Shown: positions 31,421-39,942 of the stretch, piece after piece
Position numbering within the stretch: the stretch's first letter is position 1
How the letters are laid out: every line of letters begins with the position of its first letter
Assembly (NCBI GenBank): GCA_905221085.1
Contig: CAJNBT010000011.1
Span: forward strand, 1 to 39,967
From: a bacterium
GTDB taxonomy: Bacteria; Bacillota; Bacilli; Lactobacillales; Streptococcaceae
Length of the DNA: 39,967 nt
Direction: 5' to 3'
Made by a program: the position numbers and the translations under genes
Notes under the pieces: generated by a model
Database searches by the model: none
Told to the model about the DNA's origin: nothing
Seen by the model: only the letters and a program-made list of their open reading frames with translations

Positions 31421-32341
31421 ATGAACAAGATAAATGACTTAGGGGATAAAGTGCGACTTTTAAGAGAGGAGAAAAGGCTTAGTCGCCCAGTATTTTGTGG
31501 GGATGAATCCGAATTATCAGTCCGTCAGTTGGTGCGAATCGAAAAAGGAGAATTTCGACCGACTATAAAAACACTAGAATATATTGCAGATAGATTAGAA
31601 ATTCCATCCTACGTCTTGATGCCAGATTATAAGGAACTGCCTAAACGCTACCAAGAATTAAAGTACTTTCTTTTACATCACCCTGACTATGGAGACAAGG
31701 AGTTGCAAGAACAAAAGGAAGAATATTTTGATGAGATTTTTGAGTGTTTTTATGATGACCTGCCCCGTGATGAGAAGATGATAGTGGACTGCCTTCAGGC
31801 AATAGATGCAGTGAGAGCGACTAGTAATTCCTTATACGGAAGCGGTGTGATTGAGGACGGTCTTCAAGACTTACTATCCCGAGATGTATATAAAGCCGAG
31901 GACTTGTTGAAATTGAGACTGTATTTCAACTGTCAGTTAATGGATGGTTTAAATGTGGGTGAGATAAAAGAATCTGAGCATGAAACCATTCTTTGTTTTC
32001 ATGACAAACTAAGTTCTCAGGTTGATAAGATAGAGTTCGATTGTTTGGATTTGCTTAGAGATTCCTTGTTAGCTTCTTTAGCTTGTATAGAAATTATGGG
32101 GCTGTTTCATTATTTTAAGAGAGCAGTTGAGACCTTAAATAAAATAGGACAAAAAACACGAGATTTTCAAAAACAACCGATTGTCTTGATGGTGGAGTGG
32201 AAATATTATATTCAGATGGATTATGATACAGCAAAACAAAAGTATGAAGAAGCAAAAATGATGGCAAGGATGTTTGGCAATGAGAAGTTAATCGTTAGTT
32301 TAGATAATGAATGGAGCGAAGACTTAGAAAGGTATTGTTAA
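31421..32341 (+). CDS. PlcR/TprA-like HTH regulator (RRNPP type)
   Basis: A 306-residue regulator. Residues about 7-62 are an XRE-type helix-turn-helix (KVRLLREEKRLSRPVFCGDESELSVRQLVRIEKGEFRPTI in pieces). The remaining 240 residues are all helical with TPR-like spacing, as in peptide-sensing RRNPP proteins such as PlcR and pneumococcal TprA, to which the N-terminus looks closest. Such proteins bind a short imported peptide and then release or bind DNA. Start ATG after GCGAGGGGCAA. It is followed by its own terminator and then by an ABC exporter, a plausible target. I found no obvious propeptide gene next to it, so peptide sensing here is inference. Confidence 0.75.
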   Translation: MNKINDLGDKVRLLREEKRLSRPVFCGDESELSVRQLVRIEKGEFRPTIKTLEYIADRLEIPSYVLMPDYKELPKRYQELKYFLLHHPDYGDKELQEQKEEYFDEIFECFYDDLPRDEKMIVDCLQAIDAVRATSNSLYGSGVIEDGLQDLLSRDVYKAEDLLKLRLYFNCQLMDGLNVGEIKESEHETILCFHDKLSSQVDKIEFDCLDLLRDSLLASLACIEIMGLFHYFKRAVETLNKIGQKTRDFQKQPIVLMVEWKYYIQMDYDTAKQKYEEAKMMARMFGNEKLIVSLDNEWSEDLERYC

Positions 32342-32350
32342 ATGCTTTAT

Positions 32351-32391
32351 AGGAGTGACATTTCTGTCATTGGAGAAATGTCGCTTTTTTG
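32351..32391 (+). terminator. Terminator of the HTH regulator
   Basis: GTGACATTTCT pairs with AGAAATGTCGC with one G-T pair, followed by TTTTTTG. It makes the regulator and the ABC genes separate transcripts. Confidence 0.85.
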
Positions 32392-32540
32392 TTACAATAA
32401 ATTTTACTTGATATACATCCAGAAGCAAACTAGGGAATAGAGAGAAAATTCTAAGTAGTAGGCCTATAGGGTCAATCAACTTGAAGGATTTTCTATCAGT
32501 ATGATGTATGACGATAACAGTTTTAAACAAGGGGAAAAGA

Positions 32541-33224
32541 ATGTCCATTTTATCCATTAAAAATATTTCAAAGTTTTACACTTTGGACGGTAAACATCAA
32601 GAGCAGGCTCTAAGAAATATTAACCTGCAGATTGCAAAAGGTAAAATTACAGCGATTTACGGGCCATCAGGCTGTGGCAAAACCAGTCTACTAAACATCA
32701 TTAGCGGTTTAGATAGACAATATGAAGGAGATTTAGAGTTTAAAGGGGAATCCCTCCGTGACTTATCAGAGATTGAACTAACTCAATTTCGTAAAGATAA
32801 GATTGGATTTGTGTTTCAAAACTTTAACCTCATTCCTCATCAGTCTGTCTTGGACAATGTCAAATTACCTCTCTATGTCAAAGATTTATCTGATAGGGAG
32901 ATGACAATGATTGCAAAGGAGCAATTAAGTACCTTGGGCATGGAGCCTTTTATTACTAAAAATGTTAAACAGCTTTCTGGTGGGCAAAAGCAACGCGTAG
33001 CAATAGCGCGTGCACTGGTAAATCAGCCTGATATGATTGTAGCAGATGAGCCAACGGGTTCGCTGGATTCTCAATCCCAAGAAATAGTATTGGAAGTGTT
33101 TAAAAAATTAGTCCAAACAGGGAAAACAGTATTGATCGTAACCCATAATCCAGAGGTTGCTGAATATGCCGATGTGATTATCGAAATGAAGGATGGTGAA
33201 GTCGTTGAAGAAGTCAAAAAATAA
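32541..33224 (+). CDS. ABC transporter ATP-binding protein, MacB/LolD type
   Basis: A 227-residue ATPase. Walker A is GPSGCGKTS at residues 41-49; the Q-loop is in FVFQNFNLIPH; the signature is LSGGQKQR (145-152); Walker B is MIVADEPT; the switch His is in VLIVTHNPE. The family partners with FtsX-type permeases and moves peptides, lipoproteins or antibiotics rather than small nutrients. ATG at 32541 is chosen because AAGGGGAAAAG precedes it; the frame opens 11 codons earlier without a ribosome-binding site. The permease frame overlaps or follows immediately. The 32392-32540 gap holds no clear promoter that I would name. Confidence 0.93.
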   Translation: MSILSIKNISKFYTLDGKHQEQALRNINLQIAKGKITAIYGPSGCGKTSLLNIISGLDRQYEGDLEFKGESLRDLSEIELTQFRKDKIGFVFQNFNLIPHQSVLDNVKLPLYVKDLSDREMTMIAKEQLSTLGMEPFITKNVKQLSGGQKQRVAIARALVNQPDMIVADEPTGSLDSQSQEIVLEVFKKLVQTGKTVLIVTHNPEVAEYADVIIEMKDGEVVEEVKK

Positions 33225-33234
33225 AGGATTATCA

Positions 33235-34494
33235 TTGAAAAACAAATTCAAACTTTCTTTAAATAACTTTCTGGAAAGAAAGTGGCGTAACCTATTGATT
33301 GCGCTAGCAACCTCAATCGGTTTTGTAGGAGTCTTAATTTCTTTCGGATTGGGAAATGCATTGATTTCGATGATTGATGAAAATACGAATGGAGGTCAAA
33401 TCCCTTCTCAAGTTCAGATTGCTTTAAACACAAAAAATGTTGGACGAGGCTTTTTGAACCAAGATGATAAGAACTATATCACGGATACAGTTGGGAAAGA
33501 AACTATTAAATATTTGGAGAGTCCTTTTGGGATGACCATGTCAAATATGACTATAGATGGGCAAGAAATGGATCTGAGTCAAACGATGCCCTCTTATGCT
33601 CAAGTAGTGAGTCTCTATGAGGATACAAGTATTTCTGTTAGTAGTAATGAGGCAGACAAAGTATTGGCTGGCTCCCTCTATACTGATGCAAATGAACAGG
33701 GTTTGACAATTCCAATCAGTTTACTAAAAAATTGGAATGAACAGACAGGAAACAATCTGACAGCTAATGATGTTATTGGCAAATCAGTTTCAGCCAGCAT
33801 TGTAGAAAATGCTGCCGAAGCTAGCAAGACTGCTCAATTTCAAACAAAGATTGTACGTGTAATCAATGATGAAGATGACATGGAGGACAGCAACAGTTTC
33901 ATGCCGTCTCATCAAATGGAAACGATTTTGAAAGAGGCTGGATTTACAAAAGCTGTATCTTATTTTATTTTGGAACTCAAAGATCCATCACAGACCAAAA
34001 CGGTAACAGAAGAATTACAGAAAAATAAGAAGTATACTGTGCTTTCTCAACAGAGAATTCTTGATATTGTGATTACCTTTATTCGTGTCATTCAGGGATT
34101 ATTGATTGTGCTTTCATCACAAGCTATTGTGGTAGCAGCGGTTATGATTGGTATCATTATTTATATCAATATCATGCAGCGTTCTAAGGAAATAGGTGTC
34201 ATGAAGGCAGTTGGTTATCAGAATCGTGATGTCAAAGGAATTTTTATTTACGAGGCTATTTGGATTGTAGGCATTGCCTTGCTGCTGGCATTTTTGGTTG
34301 CACAAGGGGTGGGAAGTTTGGCGAATGCGATTGTAAGTCACTTTTACCCATCCATCACTAAGGTTTTTGAATTAAATTTGTTATCTGTTTTAGGAACTCT
34401 AGTTTTCGCTCTATTGCTTGGTTATGTCTCAGCCTACTTCCCGGCGCGTAAAATTAGTAAAATGGATCCTGTAGAATCGCTACGATATGAATAG
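33235..34494 (+). CDS. ABC transporter permease, FtsX/MacB type
   Basis: A 419-residue permease. One membrane helix near the N-terminus (WRNLLIALATSIGFVGVLISFGLGNAL) is followed by an extracellular domain of about 220 residues and then three C-terminal helices, the FtsX domain. The end, YFPARKISKMDPVESLRYE, is the family hallmark. This is the layout of MacB-type mechanotransmission exporters. TTG at 33235 has AAAGGA six bases upstream and starts 10 bases after the ATPase stop; the longer ATG start at 33193 would overlap the ATPase by 32 bases without a good ribosome-binding site. Cargo unknown; self-protection or peptide export are possibilities. Confidence 0.9.
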   Translation: MKNKFKLSLNNFLERKWRNLLIALATSIGFVGVLISFGLGNALISMIDENTNGGQIPSQVQIALNTKNVGRGFLNQDDKNYITDTVGKETIKYLESPFGMTMSNMTIDGQEMDLSQTMPSYAQVVSLYEDTSISVSSNEADKVLAGSLYTDANEQGLTIPISLLKNWNEQTGNNLTANDVIGKSVSASIVENAAEASKTAQFQTKIVRVINDEDDMEDSNSFMPSHQMETILKEAGFTKAVSYFILELKDPSQTKTVTEELQKNKKYTVLSQQRILDIVITFIRVIQGLLIVLSSQAIVVAAVMIGIIIYINIMQRSKEIGVMKAVGYQNRDVKGIFIYEAIWIVGIALLLAFLVAQGVGSLANAIVSHFYPSITKVFELNLLSVLGTLVFALLLGYVSAYFPARKISKMDPVESLRYE

Positions 34495-34558
34495 TCAAGG
34501 GTGTTACTAGATTATCGCCTCCCAAAAAGAAACTAACATAGAAAAACAACGCCCGTAC

Positions 34559-34587
34559 TTGCAATTCAACTCAAATAGTTATATAAT
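34559..34587 (+). promoter_or_regulatory. Promoter of gap
   Basis: TTGCAA (34559-34564), 17-base spacer, TATAAT (34582-34587). The 5' UTR would be about 80 bases. The rest of the 34495-34673 gap shows no other clear signal. Confidence 0.8.
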
Positions 34588-34673
34588 AGGTTTGTTGAAA
34601 GGTGATTTGTAGTGATTCAAGTTACTCTTTTCACAATAAAAATTTCATGATTTTCATAAGGAGGAAATCACTA

Positions 34674-35681
34674 ATGGTAGTTAAAGTTGGTATTAACGGT
34701 TTCGGACGTATCGGTCGTCTTGCTTTCCGTCGTATCCAAAACGTAGAAGGTGTTGAAGTTACTCGCATCAACGACCTTACAGATCCAGTTATGCTTGCAC
34801 ACTTGTTGAAATACGACACAACTCAAGGTCGTTTCGACGGTACTGTTGAAGTTAAAGAAGGTGGATTCGAAGTTAACGGTAAATTCGTTAAAGTTTCTGC
34901 TGAACGTGATCCAGAGCAAATCGACTGGGCTACTGACGGTGTAGAAATCGTTCTTGAAGCTACTGGTTTCTTTGCTAAGAAAGATGCAGCTGAAAAACAC
35001 CTTAAAGGTGGAGCTAAAAAAGTTGTTATCACTGCTCCTGGTGGAAACGACGTTAAAACAGTTGTATTTAACACTAACCACGACGTTCTTGACGGTACTG
35101 AAACAGTTATCTCAGGTGCTTCATGTACTACAAACTGCTTGGCTCCTATGGCTAAAGCTCTTCAAGACAACTTTGGTGTTGTTGAAGGATTGATGACTAC
35201 TATCCACGCTTACACTGGTGACCAAATGATCCTTGACGGACCACACCGTGGTGGTGACCTTCGCCGTGCTCGCGCTGGTGCTGCAAACATCGTTCCGAAC
35301 TCAACTGGTGCTGCTAAAGCTATCGGTCTTGTAATCCCAGAATTGAACGGTAAACTTGACGGATCTGCACAACGCGTTCCAACTCCAACAGGATCAGTTA
35401 CTGAATTAGTAGCAGTTCTTGAAAAGAACGTTACTGTTGATGAAGTAAACGCAGCTATGAAAGCAGCTTCAAACGAATCATACGGTTACACAGAAGATCC
35501 AATCGTATCTTCAGATATCGTAGGTATGGCTTACGGTTCATTGTTTGACGCAACTCAAACTAAAGTTCTTGACGTTGACGGTAAACAATTGGTTAAAGTT
35601 GTATCATGGTACGACAACGAAATGTCATACACTGCACAACTTGTTCGTACTCTTGAATACTTCGCAAAAATTGCTAAATAA
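34674..35681 (+). CDS. gap: Glyceraldehyde-3-phosphate dehydrogenase
   Basis: A 335-residue NAD-dependent glycolytic enzyme that oxidises glyceraldehyde-3-phosphate to 1,3-bisphosphoglycerate. The Rossmann start [13 protein letters not shown], catalytic C151 in [12 protein letters not shown] and H178 in [10 protein letters not shown] are all present. Codon use is strongly biased toward GTT, GCT, GAC and AAC, as expected of a very highly expressed gene and visibly different from its neighbours. The frame opens 24 codons earlier, but ATG at 34674 has AAGGAGGAAATCACTA in front. It is monocistronic. In streptococci the same protein also appears on the surface as a plasminogen binder. Confidence 0.98.
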   Translation: MVVKVGINGFGRIGRLAFRRIQNVEGVEVTRINDLTDPVMLAHLLKYDTTQGRFDGTVEVKEGGFEVNGKFVKVSAERDPEQIDWATDGVEIVLEATGFFAKKDAAEKHLKGGAKKVVITAPGGNDVKTVVFNTNHDVLDGTETVISGASCTTNCLAPMAKALQDNFGVVEGLMTTIHAYTGDQMILDGPHRGGDLRRARAGAANIVPNSTGAAKAIGLVIPELNGKLDGSAQRVPTPTGSVTELVAVLEKNVTVDEVNAAMKAASNESYGYTEDPIVSSDIVGMAYGSLFDATQTKVLDVDGKQLVKVVSWYDNEMSYTAQLVRTLEYFAKIAK

Positions 35682-35695
35682 TTCTTGAGTCGATA

Positions 35696-35724
35696 AAAAG
35701 CAAGGCCTCTTGGTCTTGCTTTTC
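35696..35724 (+). terminator. Terminator of gap
   Basis: AAAAGCAAGGCC pairs with GGTCTTGCTTTT around TCTT. The symmetrical A and T runs would also allow it to stop the minus-strand pseudouridine synthase transcript. Confidence 0.85.
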
Positions 35725-35749
35725 TTATATGGAAAAATGGATGATACGA

Positions 35750-36625
35750 TCATCCATTCTTTTTTAATTCTTTTTCAAAAGTATCTGAAAGAGTAGTGAA
35801 GCTTAATTTCTCTAAAGTAAGCGGATGGGTAAAGGAAAGTCGAAAGGCATGAAGCATAAGGCGATTCGTCTTTGATTTACTATTATAGAGAGGGTCACCC
35901 AAGATGGGGAAGTTATGATGAGAAAGGTGGACACGAATCTGATGGGTTCGCCCTGTCTTTAGTTTGCAACGGACAAGGGTTATTTTGTTGGGAAATTGCT
36001 TTAATCTGCTTACATGCGTTTCAGCATATTGCCCATTTTTTGTATCAACTATTCGCTTTCTGCGATCATGGCGATCACGTCCGATTTTGTCCCTGAAAAC
36101 AAGCTCTTTGCTACTGATATTTCCATCAACTAGCGCCCAGTATTCCCTAGAAATCTCTTTTTTCTCCAATAAGCGATTGAGAATAGGTAGGATAAAAGGA
36201 TTTTTAGCAAAAAGGACTAAACCGCTGGTTTCCATGTCCAGACGATGAACGACATAGCAGGTTTGGCCAACATAGGCACTGACATGGTTAAGAAGGGCGA
36301 TTTCGTTTGGTTGGTTACCGTGGGTTTTCATACCCTCTGGTTTGTGGACAATAATCAAGTGTTGGTCTTGATAAATTTCCTGGATGAGGTTTGGGTTGCC
36401 CCAAGGGATTTCTTTTTCGGGATAATCTTCCTCGTCAAAAGTTAACTGGCAAACATCTCCAGGATTTACGATTTCGTTCCAGTGGACTTCTTCTTGATTT
36501 ATCAAAATATGTTTCTTGATTCTCAAAAAATGACGGATTTTTCTAGGGATGAGGAGTTGTTCTTCAAGTAATTGCTTTACCGTCATTTGAGGTAGAGAGT
36601 CTGGTAATGTAAATGTGAATTTCAT
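35750..36625 (-). CDS. RluA-family pseudouridine synthase
   Basis: A 291-residue enzyme that isomerises uridine to pseudouridine in rRNA or tRNA. The N-terminal 65 residues look like an S4-type RNA-binding domain (MTVKQLLEEQLLIPRKIRHFL and on). The catalytic Asp is D130 in HRLDMETSGLVLFAKN. Later motifs are KTGRTHQIRVHLSH and LMLHAFRLSF, all typical of RluD relatives. The exact target uridines are not readable. The start ATG has no Shine-Dalgarno and lies six bases after an extended -10 (TGT-TACAAT). It is divergent from pbp2a, with 86 bases between the two start codons. Confidence 0.92.
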   Translation of the reverse strand: MKFTFTLPDSLPQMTVKQLLEEQLLIPRKIRHFLRIKKHILINQEEVHWNEIVNPGDVCQLTFDEEDYPEKEIPWGNPNLIQEIYQDQHLIIVHKPEGMKTHGNQPNEIALLNHVSAYVGQTCYVVHRLDMETSGLVLFAKNPFILPILNRLLEKKEISREYWALVDGNISSKELVFRDKIGRDRHDRRKRIVDTKNGQYAETHVSRLKQFPNKITLVRCKLKTGRTHQIRVHLSHHNFPILGDPLYNSKSKTNRLMLHAFRLSFTHPLTLEKLSFTTLSDTFEKELKKNG

Positions 36626-36631
36626 ACAGAT

Positions 36632-36640
36632 ATTGTAACA
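36632..36640 (-). promoter_or_regulatory. Extended -10 placed for a leaderless pseudouridine synthase mRNA
   Basis: On the minus strand TGT-TACAAT is followed by ATCTGT and the ATG. The -35 is weak. Confidence 0.55.
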
Positions 36641-36676
36641 AAAAAAGCCCTATTTGGATAGGAAATAGCTAAATTC

Positions 36677-36705
36677 TTGTCTTCCTATGATGAAGATGAT
36701 AAAAT
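36677..36705 (+). promoter_or_regulatory. Promoter placed for a leaderless pbp2a mRNA
   Basis: TTGTCT (36677-36682), 17-base spacer, TGA-TAAAAT (-10 at 36700-36705), then AAACGC and the ATG. It is the best-formed promoter of the five with this spacing, because both -35 and extended -10 are present. Confidence 0.7.
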
Positions 36706-36711
36706 AAACGC

Positions 36712-38907
36712 ATGAAATTAGATAAATTATTTGAGAAATTTCTTTCTCTTTTTAAAAAAGAAACAAGTGAATCAGAGGATTCTGATTCTACTAGCTTGCG
36801 TCGTTCTCGCAGTGATAGAAAAAAATTAACCCAAGTGGGTCCGATTCGAAAATTCTGGCGTCGCTATCATCTAACAAAGATTGTCCTTATACTAGGTTTG
36901 AGTGCAGGCTTGCTAGTTGGAACCTATTTGTTTGCTGTAGCCAAGTCAACCAATGTTAACGATTTGCAAAACGCCTTGAAAACTCGGACTATCATTTTTG
37001 ACCGTGAAGAAAAAGAAGCTGGTGCCTTGTCTGGTCAAAAAGGAACTTATGTTGAATTGACTGATATCAGTAAAAATTTGCAGAATGCTGTTATTGCGAC
37101 AGAAGACCGTTCTTTCTATAAAAATGATGGGATTAACTATGGTCGTTTCTTCTTGGCTATTGTCACTGCTGGACGTTCAGGTGGTGGATCTACTATTACC
37201 CAGCAGCTAGCTAAAAATGCCTATTTGTCGCAGGATCAAACTGTTGAGAGAAAAGCGAAAGAATTTTTCCTTGCCTTAGAATTAACAAAAAAATATAGTA
37301 AGGATCAAATTCTAACCATGTACCTGAACAACGCTTATTTTGGAAATGGTGTGTGGGGTGTAGAAGATGCGAGTAAGAAATACTTTGGAGTTTCTGCATC
37401 AGAAGTGAGTTTGGATCAAGCTGCAACTCTGGCAGGGATGCTCAAGGGGCCGGAACTGTATAACCCTTTAAATTCTGTAGAAGATTCTACCAATCGACGC
37501 GATACTGTTTTGCAAAATATGCTTGCAGCAGGATATATTGATAAAAACCAAGAAACCGAAGCTGCGGAAGTTGATATGAATTCGCAATTGCACGATAAGT
37601 ATGAAGGGAAAATCTCAGATTACCGCTATCCTTCTTACTTTGATGCGGTTGTTAATGAGGCTGTTTCTAAATATAATCTAACAGAGGAAGAGATTGTCAA
37701 TAATGGCTACCGCATTTACACAGAGCTGGACCAAAACTACCAAGCAAATATGCAGGTTGTTTATGAAAACACATCGCTATTTCCGAGGGCAGATGATGGA
37801 ACATTTGCTCAATCAGGAAGTGTAGTTCTCGAACCGAAAACAGGAGGAGTTCGTGGAGTTGTCGGTCAGGTTGCTGACAATGATAAAACTGGATTCCGGA
37901 ATTTCAACTATGCAACTCAATCAAAACGTAGTCCTGGTTCTACAATTAAGCCTTTAGTTGTTTATACGCCTGCAGTTGAAGCAGGTTGGGCTTTGAATAA
38001 GCAGTTGGATAATCATACCATGCAGTATGACAGCTATAAGGTTGATAACTATGCAGGGATTAAAACGAGCCGAGAAGTTCCTATGTATCAAGCCTTGGCA
38101 GAATCGCTTAATCTACCTGCTGTTGCAACTGTTAATGATTTGGGCGTTGACAAGGCTTTTGAGGCAGGTGAAAAATTCGGACTCAACATGGAAAAGGTCG
38201 ATCGTGTTCTTGGCGTCGCCTTGGGAAGCGGTGTTGAAACCAACCCTCTTCAAATGGCTCAAGCGTATGCAGCCTTTGCAAATGAAGGTTTAATGCCGGA
38301 AGCTCATTTTATTAGTAGAATTGAAAATGCTAGTGGTCAGGTTATTGCGAGCCATAAAAATTCACAAAAACGGGTGATTGATAAGTCTGTAGCTGACAAG
38401 ATGACCAGTATGATGTTGGGTACATTCACTAACGGAACGGGAATTAGTTCATCGCCTGCAGACTATGTTATGGCAGGGAAAACTGGTACAACTGAAGCTG
38501 TTTTCAATCCAGAATACACAAGTGACCAGTGGGTAATTGGTTATACTCCGGATGTAGTGATTAGTCACTGGCTTGGTTTTCCGACTACGGATGAAAATCA
38601 CTATCTAGCAGGTTCTACATCAAACGGTGCAGCCCATGTCTTTAGGAATATTGCAAATACCATTTTACCTTATACGCCAGGAAGTACCTTTACAGTCGAA
38701 AATGCCTATAAGCAAAATGGAATTGCACCAGCTAATACAAAAAGACAAGTACAAACCAATGATAATAGCCAGACAGATGATAGTTTGTCTGATATTCGAG
38801 GTCGTGCTCAAAGTCTAGTAGATGAGGCTAGTCGGGCTATCTCGGATGCCAAGATTAAGGAAAAGGCTCAAACAATATGGGATTCGGTAGTCAATCTATT
38901 TCGCTAA
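36712..38907 (+). CDS. pbp2a: Class A penicillin-binding protein 2a
   Basis: A 731-residue bifunctional wall synthase. A basic, Ser-rich cytosolic tail (1-52) is followed by one membrane helix (about 55-76). The glycosyltransferase domain has ATEDRSFYKNDG with E131 and GGGSTITQQLAKNAYLSQDQ near 157-176. The transpeptidase domain has S410-T-I-K413, a TSREVPMYQALAESLNLPA region and KTGTTEAVF. S410 is the numbering known for pneumococcal PBP2a. The C-terminus is a polar linker and helix. The motifs appear intact; beta-lactam susceptibility cannot be judged from this alone. The start has no Shine-Dalgarno and sits six bases after an extended -10. Confidence 0.96.
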   Translation: MKLDKLFEKFLSLFKKETSESEDSDSTSLRRSRSDRKKLTQVGPIRKFWRRYHLTKIVLILGLSAGLLVGTYLFAVAKSTNVNDLQNALKTRTIIFDREEKEAGALSGQKGTYVELTDISKNLQNAVIATEDRSFYKNDGINYGRFFLAIVTAGRSGGGSTITQQLAKNAYLSQDQTVERKAKEFFLALELTKKYSKDQILTMYLNNAYFGNGVWGVEDASKKYFGVSASEVSLDQAATLAGMLKGPELYNPLNSVEDSTNRRDTVLQNMLAAGYIDKNQETEAAEVDMNSQLHDKYEGKISDYRYPSYFDAVVNEAVSKYNLTEEEIVNNGYRIYTELDQNYQANMQVVYENTSLFPRADDGTFAQSGSVVLEPKTGGVRGVVGQVADNDKTGFRNFNYATQSKRSPGSTIKPLVVYTPAVEAGWALNKQLDNHTMQYDSYKVDNYAGIKTSREVPMYQALAESLNLPAVATVNDLGVDKAFEAGEKFGLNMEKVDRVLGVALGSGVETNPLQMAQAYAAFANEGLMPEAHFISRIENASGQVIASHKNSQKRVIDKSVADKMTSMMLGTFTNGTGISSSPADYVMAGKTGTTEAVFNPEYTSDQWVIGYTPDVVISHWLGFPTTDENHYLAGSTSNGAAHVFRNIANTILPYTPGSTFTVENAYKQNGIAPANTKRQVQTNDNSQTDDSLSDIRGRAQSLVDEASRAISDAKIKEKAQTIWDSVVNLFR

Positions 38908-38912
38908 GATGC

Positions 38913-38941
38913 TTGTCAAAGCCTAGCTTTCTTGTTATAAT
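38913..38941 (+). promoter_or_regulatory. Promoter of rpmG-secE-nusG
   Basis: TTGTCA (38913-38918), 17-base spacer, TGT-TATAAT (-10 at 38936-38941). A strong promoter six bases after the pbp2a stop. Confidence 0.8.
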
Positions 38942-38959
38942 AGATAGAATGGAGGCGTT

Positions 38960-39112
38960 ATGGCACTAAAAAAAGCAAGCCTAGCTTGTGCGGTTTGTGG
39001 TTCGAGAAACTATTCAATCAAGATCAGTGGAAACCCCAAGCCTACACGACTAGAAGTAAATAAATTTTGTAAGCATTGTGGCAAGTACACTACACATAGA
39101 GAAACGAGATAG
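38960..39112 (+). CDS. rpmG: 50S ribosomal protein L33
   Basis: A 50-residue ribosomal protein (too small for many gene finders). The sequence begins [20 protein letters not shown] and ends [13 protein letters not shown]. Two CxxC pairs, CAVC and CKHC, make this the zinc-binding form of L33; streptococci also have zinc-free copies expressed when zinc is short. Start ATG after GGAGGCGTT. It is first in an operon with secE and nusG, a common bacterial arrangement. Confidence 0.95.
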   Translation: MALKKASLACAVCGSRNYSIKISGNPKPTRLEVNKFCKHCGKYTTHRETR

Positions 39113-39121
39113 GAGAGAGCG

Positions 39122-39298
39122 ATGCGTTTTATTGGAGATATTTTTAGACTTCTTAAAGACACAACATGGCCAACTCGCAAGGAAAGCTGGAGAGATTTTC
39201 GTTCTATCATGGAATACACTGCTTTCTTTGTTGTGATTATTTACATTTTTGACCAGTTGATTGTTTCAGGTTTGATTCGATTTATTAACATTTTTTAG
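39122..39298 (+). CDS. secE: Preprotein translocase subunit SecE
   Basis: A 58-residue single-span protein that clamps SecY in the export channel. It begins MRFIGDIFRLLKDTTWPTRK; the TTWPTRKE segment is the amphipathic helix hallmark of SecE, followed by one membrane helix (YTAFFVVIIYIFDQLIVSGL). Start ATG after GGAGAGAGCG, nine bases past the rpmG stop. Confidence 0.95.
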   Translation: MRFIGDIFRLLKDTTWPTRKESWRDFRSIMEYTAFFVVIIYIFDQLIVSGLIRFINIF

Positions 39299-39330
39299 AA
39301 GAGTAGTGAAAGTACACTAAAAATCTTCTA
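39296..39330 (+). other. Nested stem-loop between secE and nusG
   Basis: TAGAAGA pairs with TCTTCTA on the outside and TAGTG with CACTA inside. The outer arm includes the secE stop codon. It is not followed by a T run. It lies about 18 bases before the nusG ATG and could affect mRNA processing or nusG translation. Confidence 0.55.
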
Positions 39331-39348
39331 TTTATGAAAGGAAATATC

Positions 39349-39885
39349 ATGGATAGTTTTGACAAAGGGTGGTTTGTTTTACAAACTTATTCTGGTTATG
39401 AAAATAAGGTGAAAGAAAATCTATTACAGCGTGCACAAACCTACAATATGTTGGATAATATTCTACGCGTTGAAATTCCAACACAAACAGTGCAAGTTGA
39501 AAAAAATGGAAAGAGAAAAGAAGTAGAAGAAAATCGCTTTCCAGGTTATGTTCTTGTAGAAATGGTCATGACAGATGAAGCTTGGTTTGTTGTTCGAAAC
39601 ACTCCGAACGTTACAGGATTTGTCGGATCACACGGGAACAGATCGAAACCAACTCCATTATTGGAACAAGAAATTCGTGACATTTTGGTATCTATGGGAC
39701 AAACTGTTCAAGAATTTGATTTCGATGTTGAGGTTGGTCAAACCGTACGTATTATTGATGGTGCTTTTGCAGACTATACTGGTAAAATTACAGAGATTGA
39801 TAACAATAAAGTGAAGATGATTATCTCTATGTTTGGTAATGACACAGTAGCAGAAGTAAACTTAAACCAAATTGCAGAATTATAA
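39349..39885 (+). CDS. nusG: Transcription termination/antitermination factor NusG
   Basis: A 178-residue factor that rides on RNA polymerase and links transcription with pausing, termination and translation. The NGN domain begins WFVLQTYSGYENKVKENL and includes RFPGYVLVEMVMTDEAWFVVRNTPNVTGFVG. The C-terminal KOW domain is VGQTVRIIDGAFADYTGKITEID. The frame opens five codons earlier at 39334, but ATG at 39349 has GAAAGGAAATATC in front. Last gene of the rpmG-secE-nusG operon, closed by a terminator. Confidence 0.97.
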   Translation: MDSFDKGWFVLQTYSGYENKVKENLLQRAQTYNMLDNILRVEIPTQTVQVEKNGKRKEVEENRFPGYVLVEMVMTDEAWFVVRNTPNVTGFVGSHGNRSKPTPLLEQEIRDILVSMGQTVQEFDFDVEVGQTVRIIDGAFADYTGKITEIDNNKVKMIISMFGNDTVAEVNLNQIAEL

Positions 39886-39889
39886 CCCT

Positions 39890-39914
39890 AAGAGAGGCGT
39901 GTCCTCTCTTTTTT
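39890..39914 (+). terminator. Terminator of the rpmG-secE-nusG operon
   Basis: AAGAGAGG around CGTGT with CCTCTCTT, then TTTT. Confidence 0.88.
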
Positions 39915-39942
39915 GTGCAGTTGAGACGGTGTAGGGAGCATA

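Noticed and set aside
32342..32440. A 32-codon frame right after the HTH regulator that could have been a signalling peptide
   Set aside because: It runs through the terminator hairpin, lacks a signal peptide or a ribosome-binding site of its own, and resembles no Phr/Shp type propeptide.
32324..32557. A 77-codon minus-strand frame opposite the regulator/ABC junction
   Set aside because: No promoter or ribosome-binding site was evident, and it has none of the usual features of a secreted pheromone. It is most likely a shadow of the terminator and gene ends.
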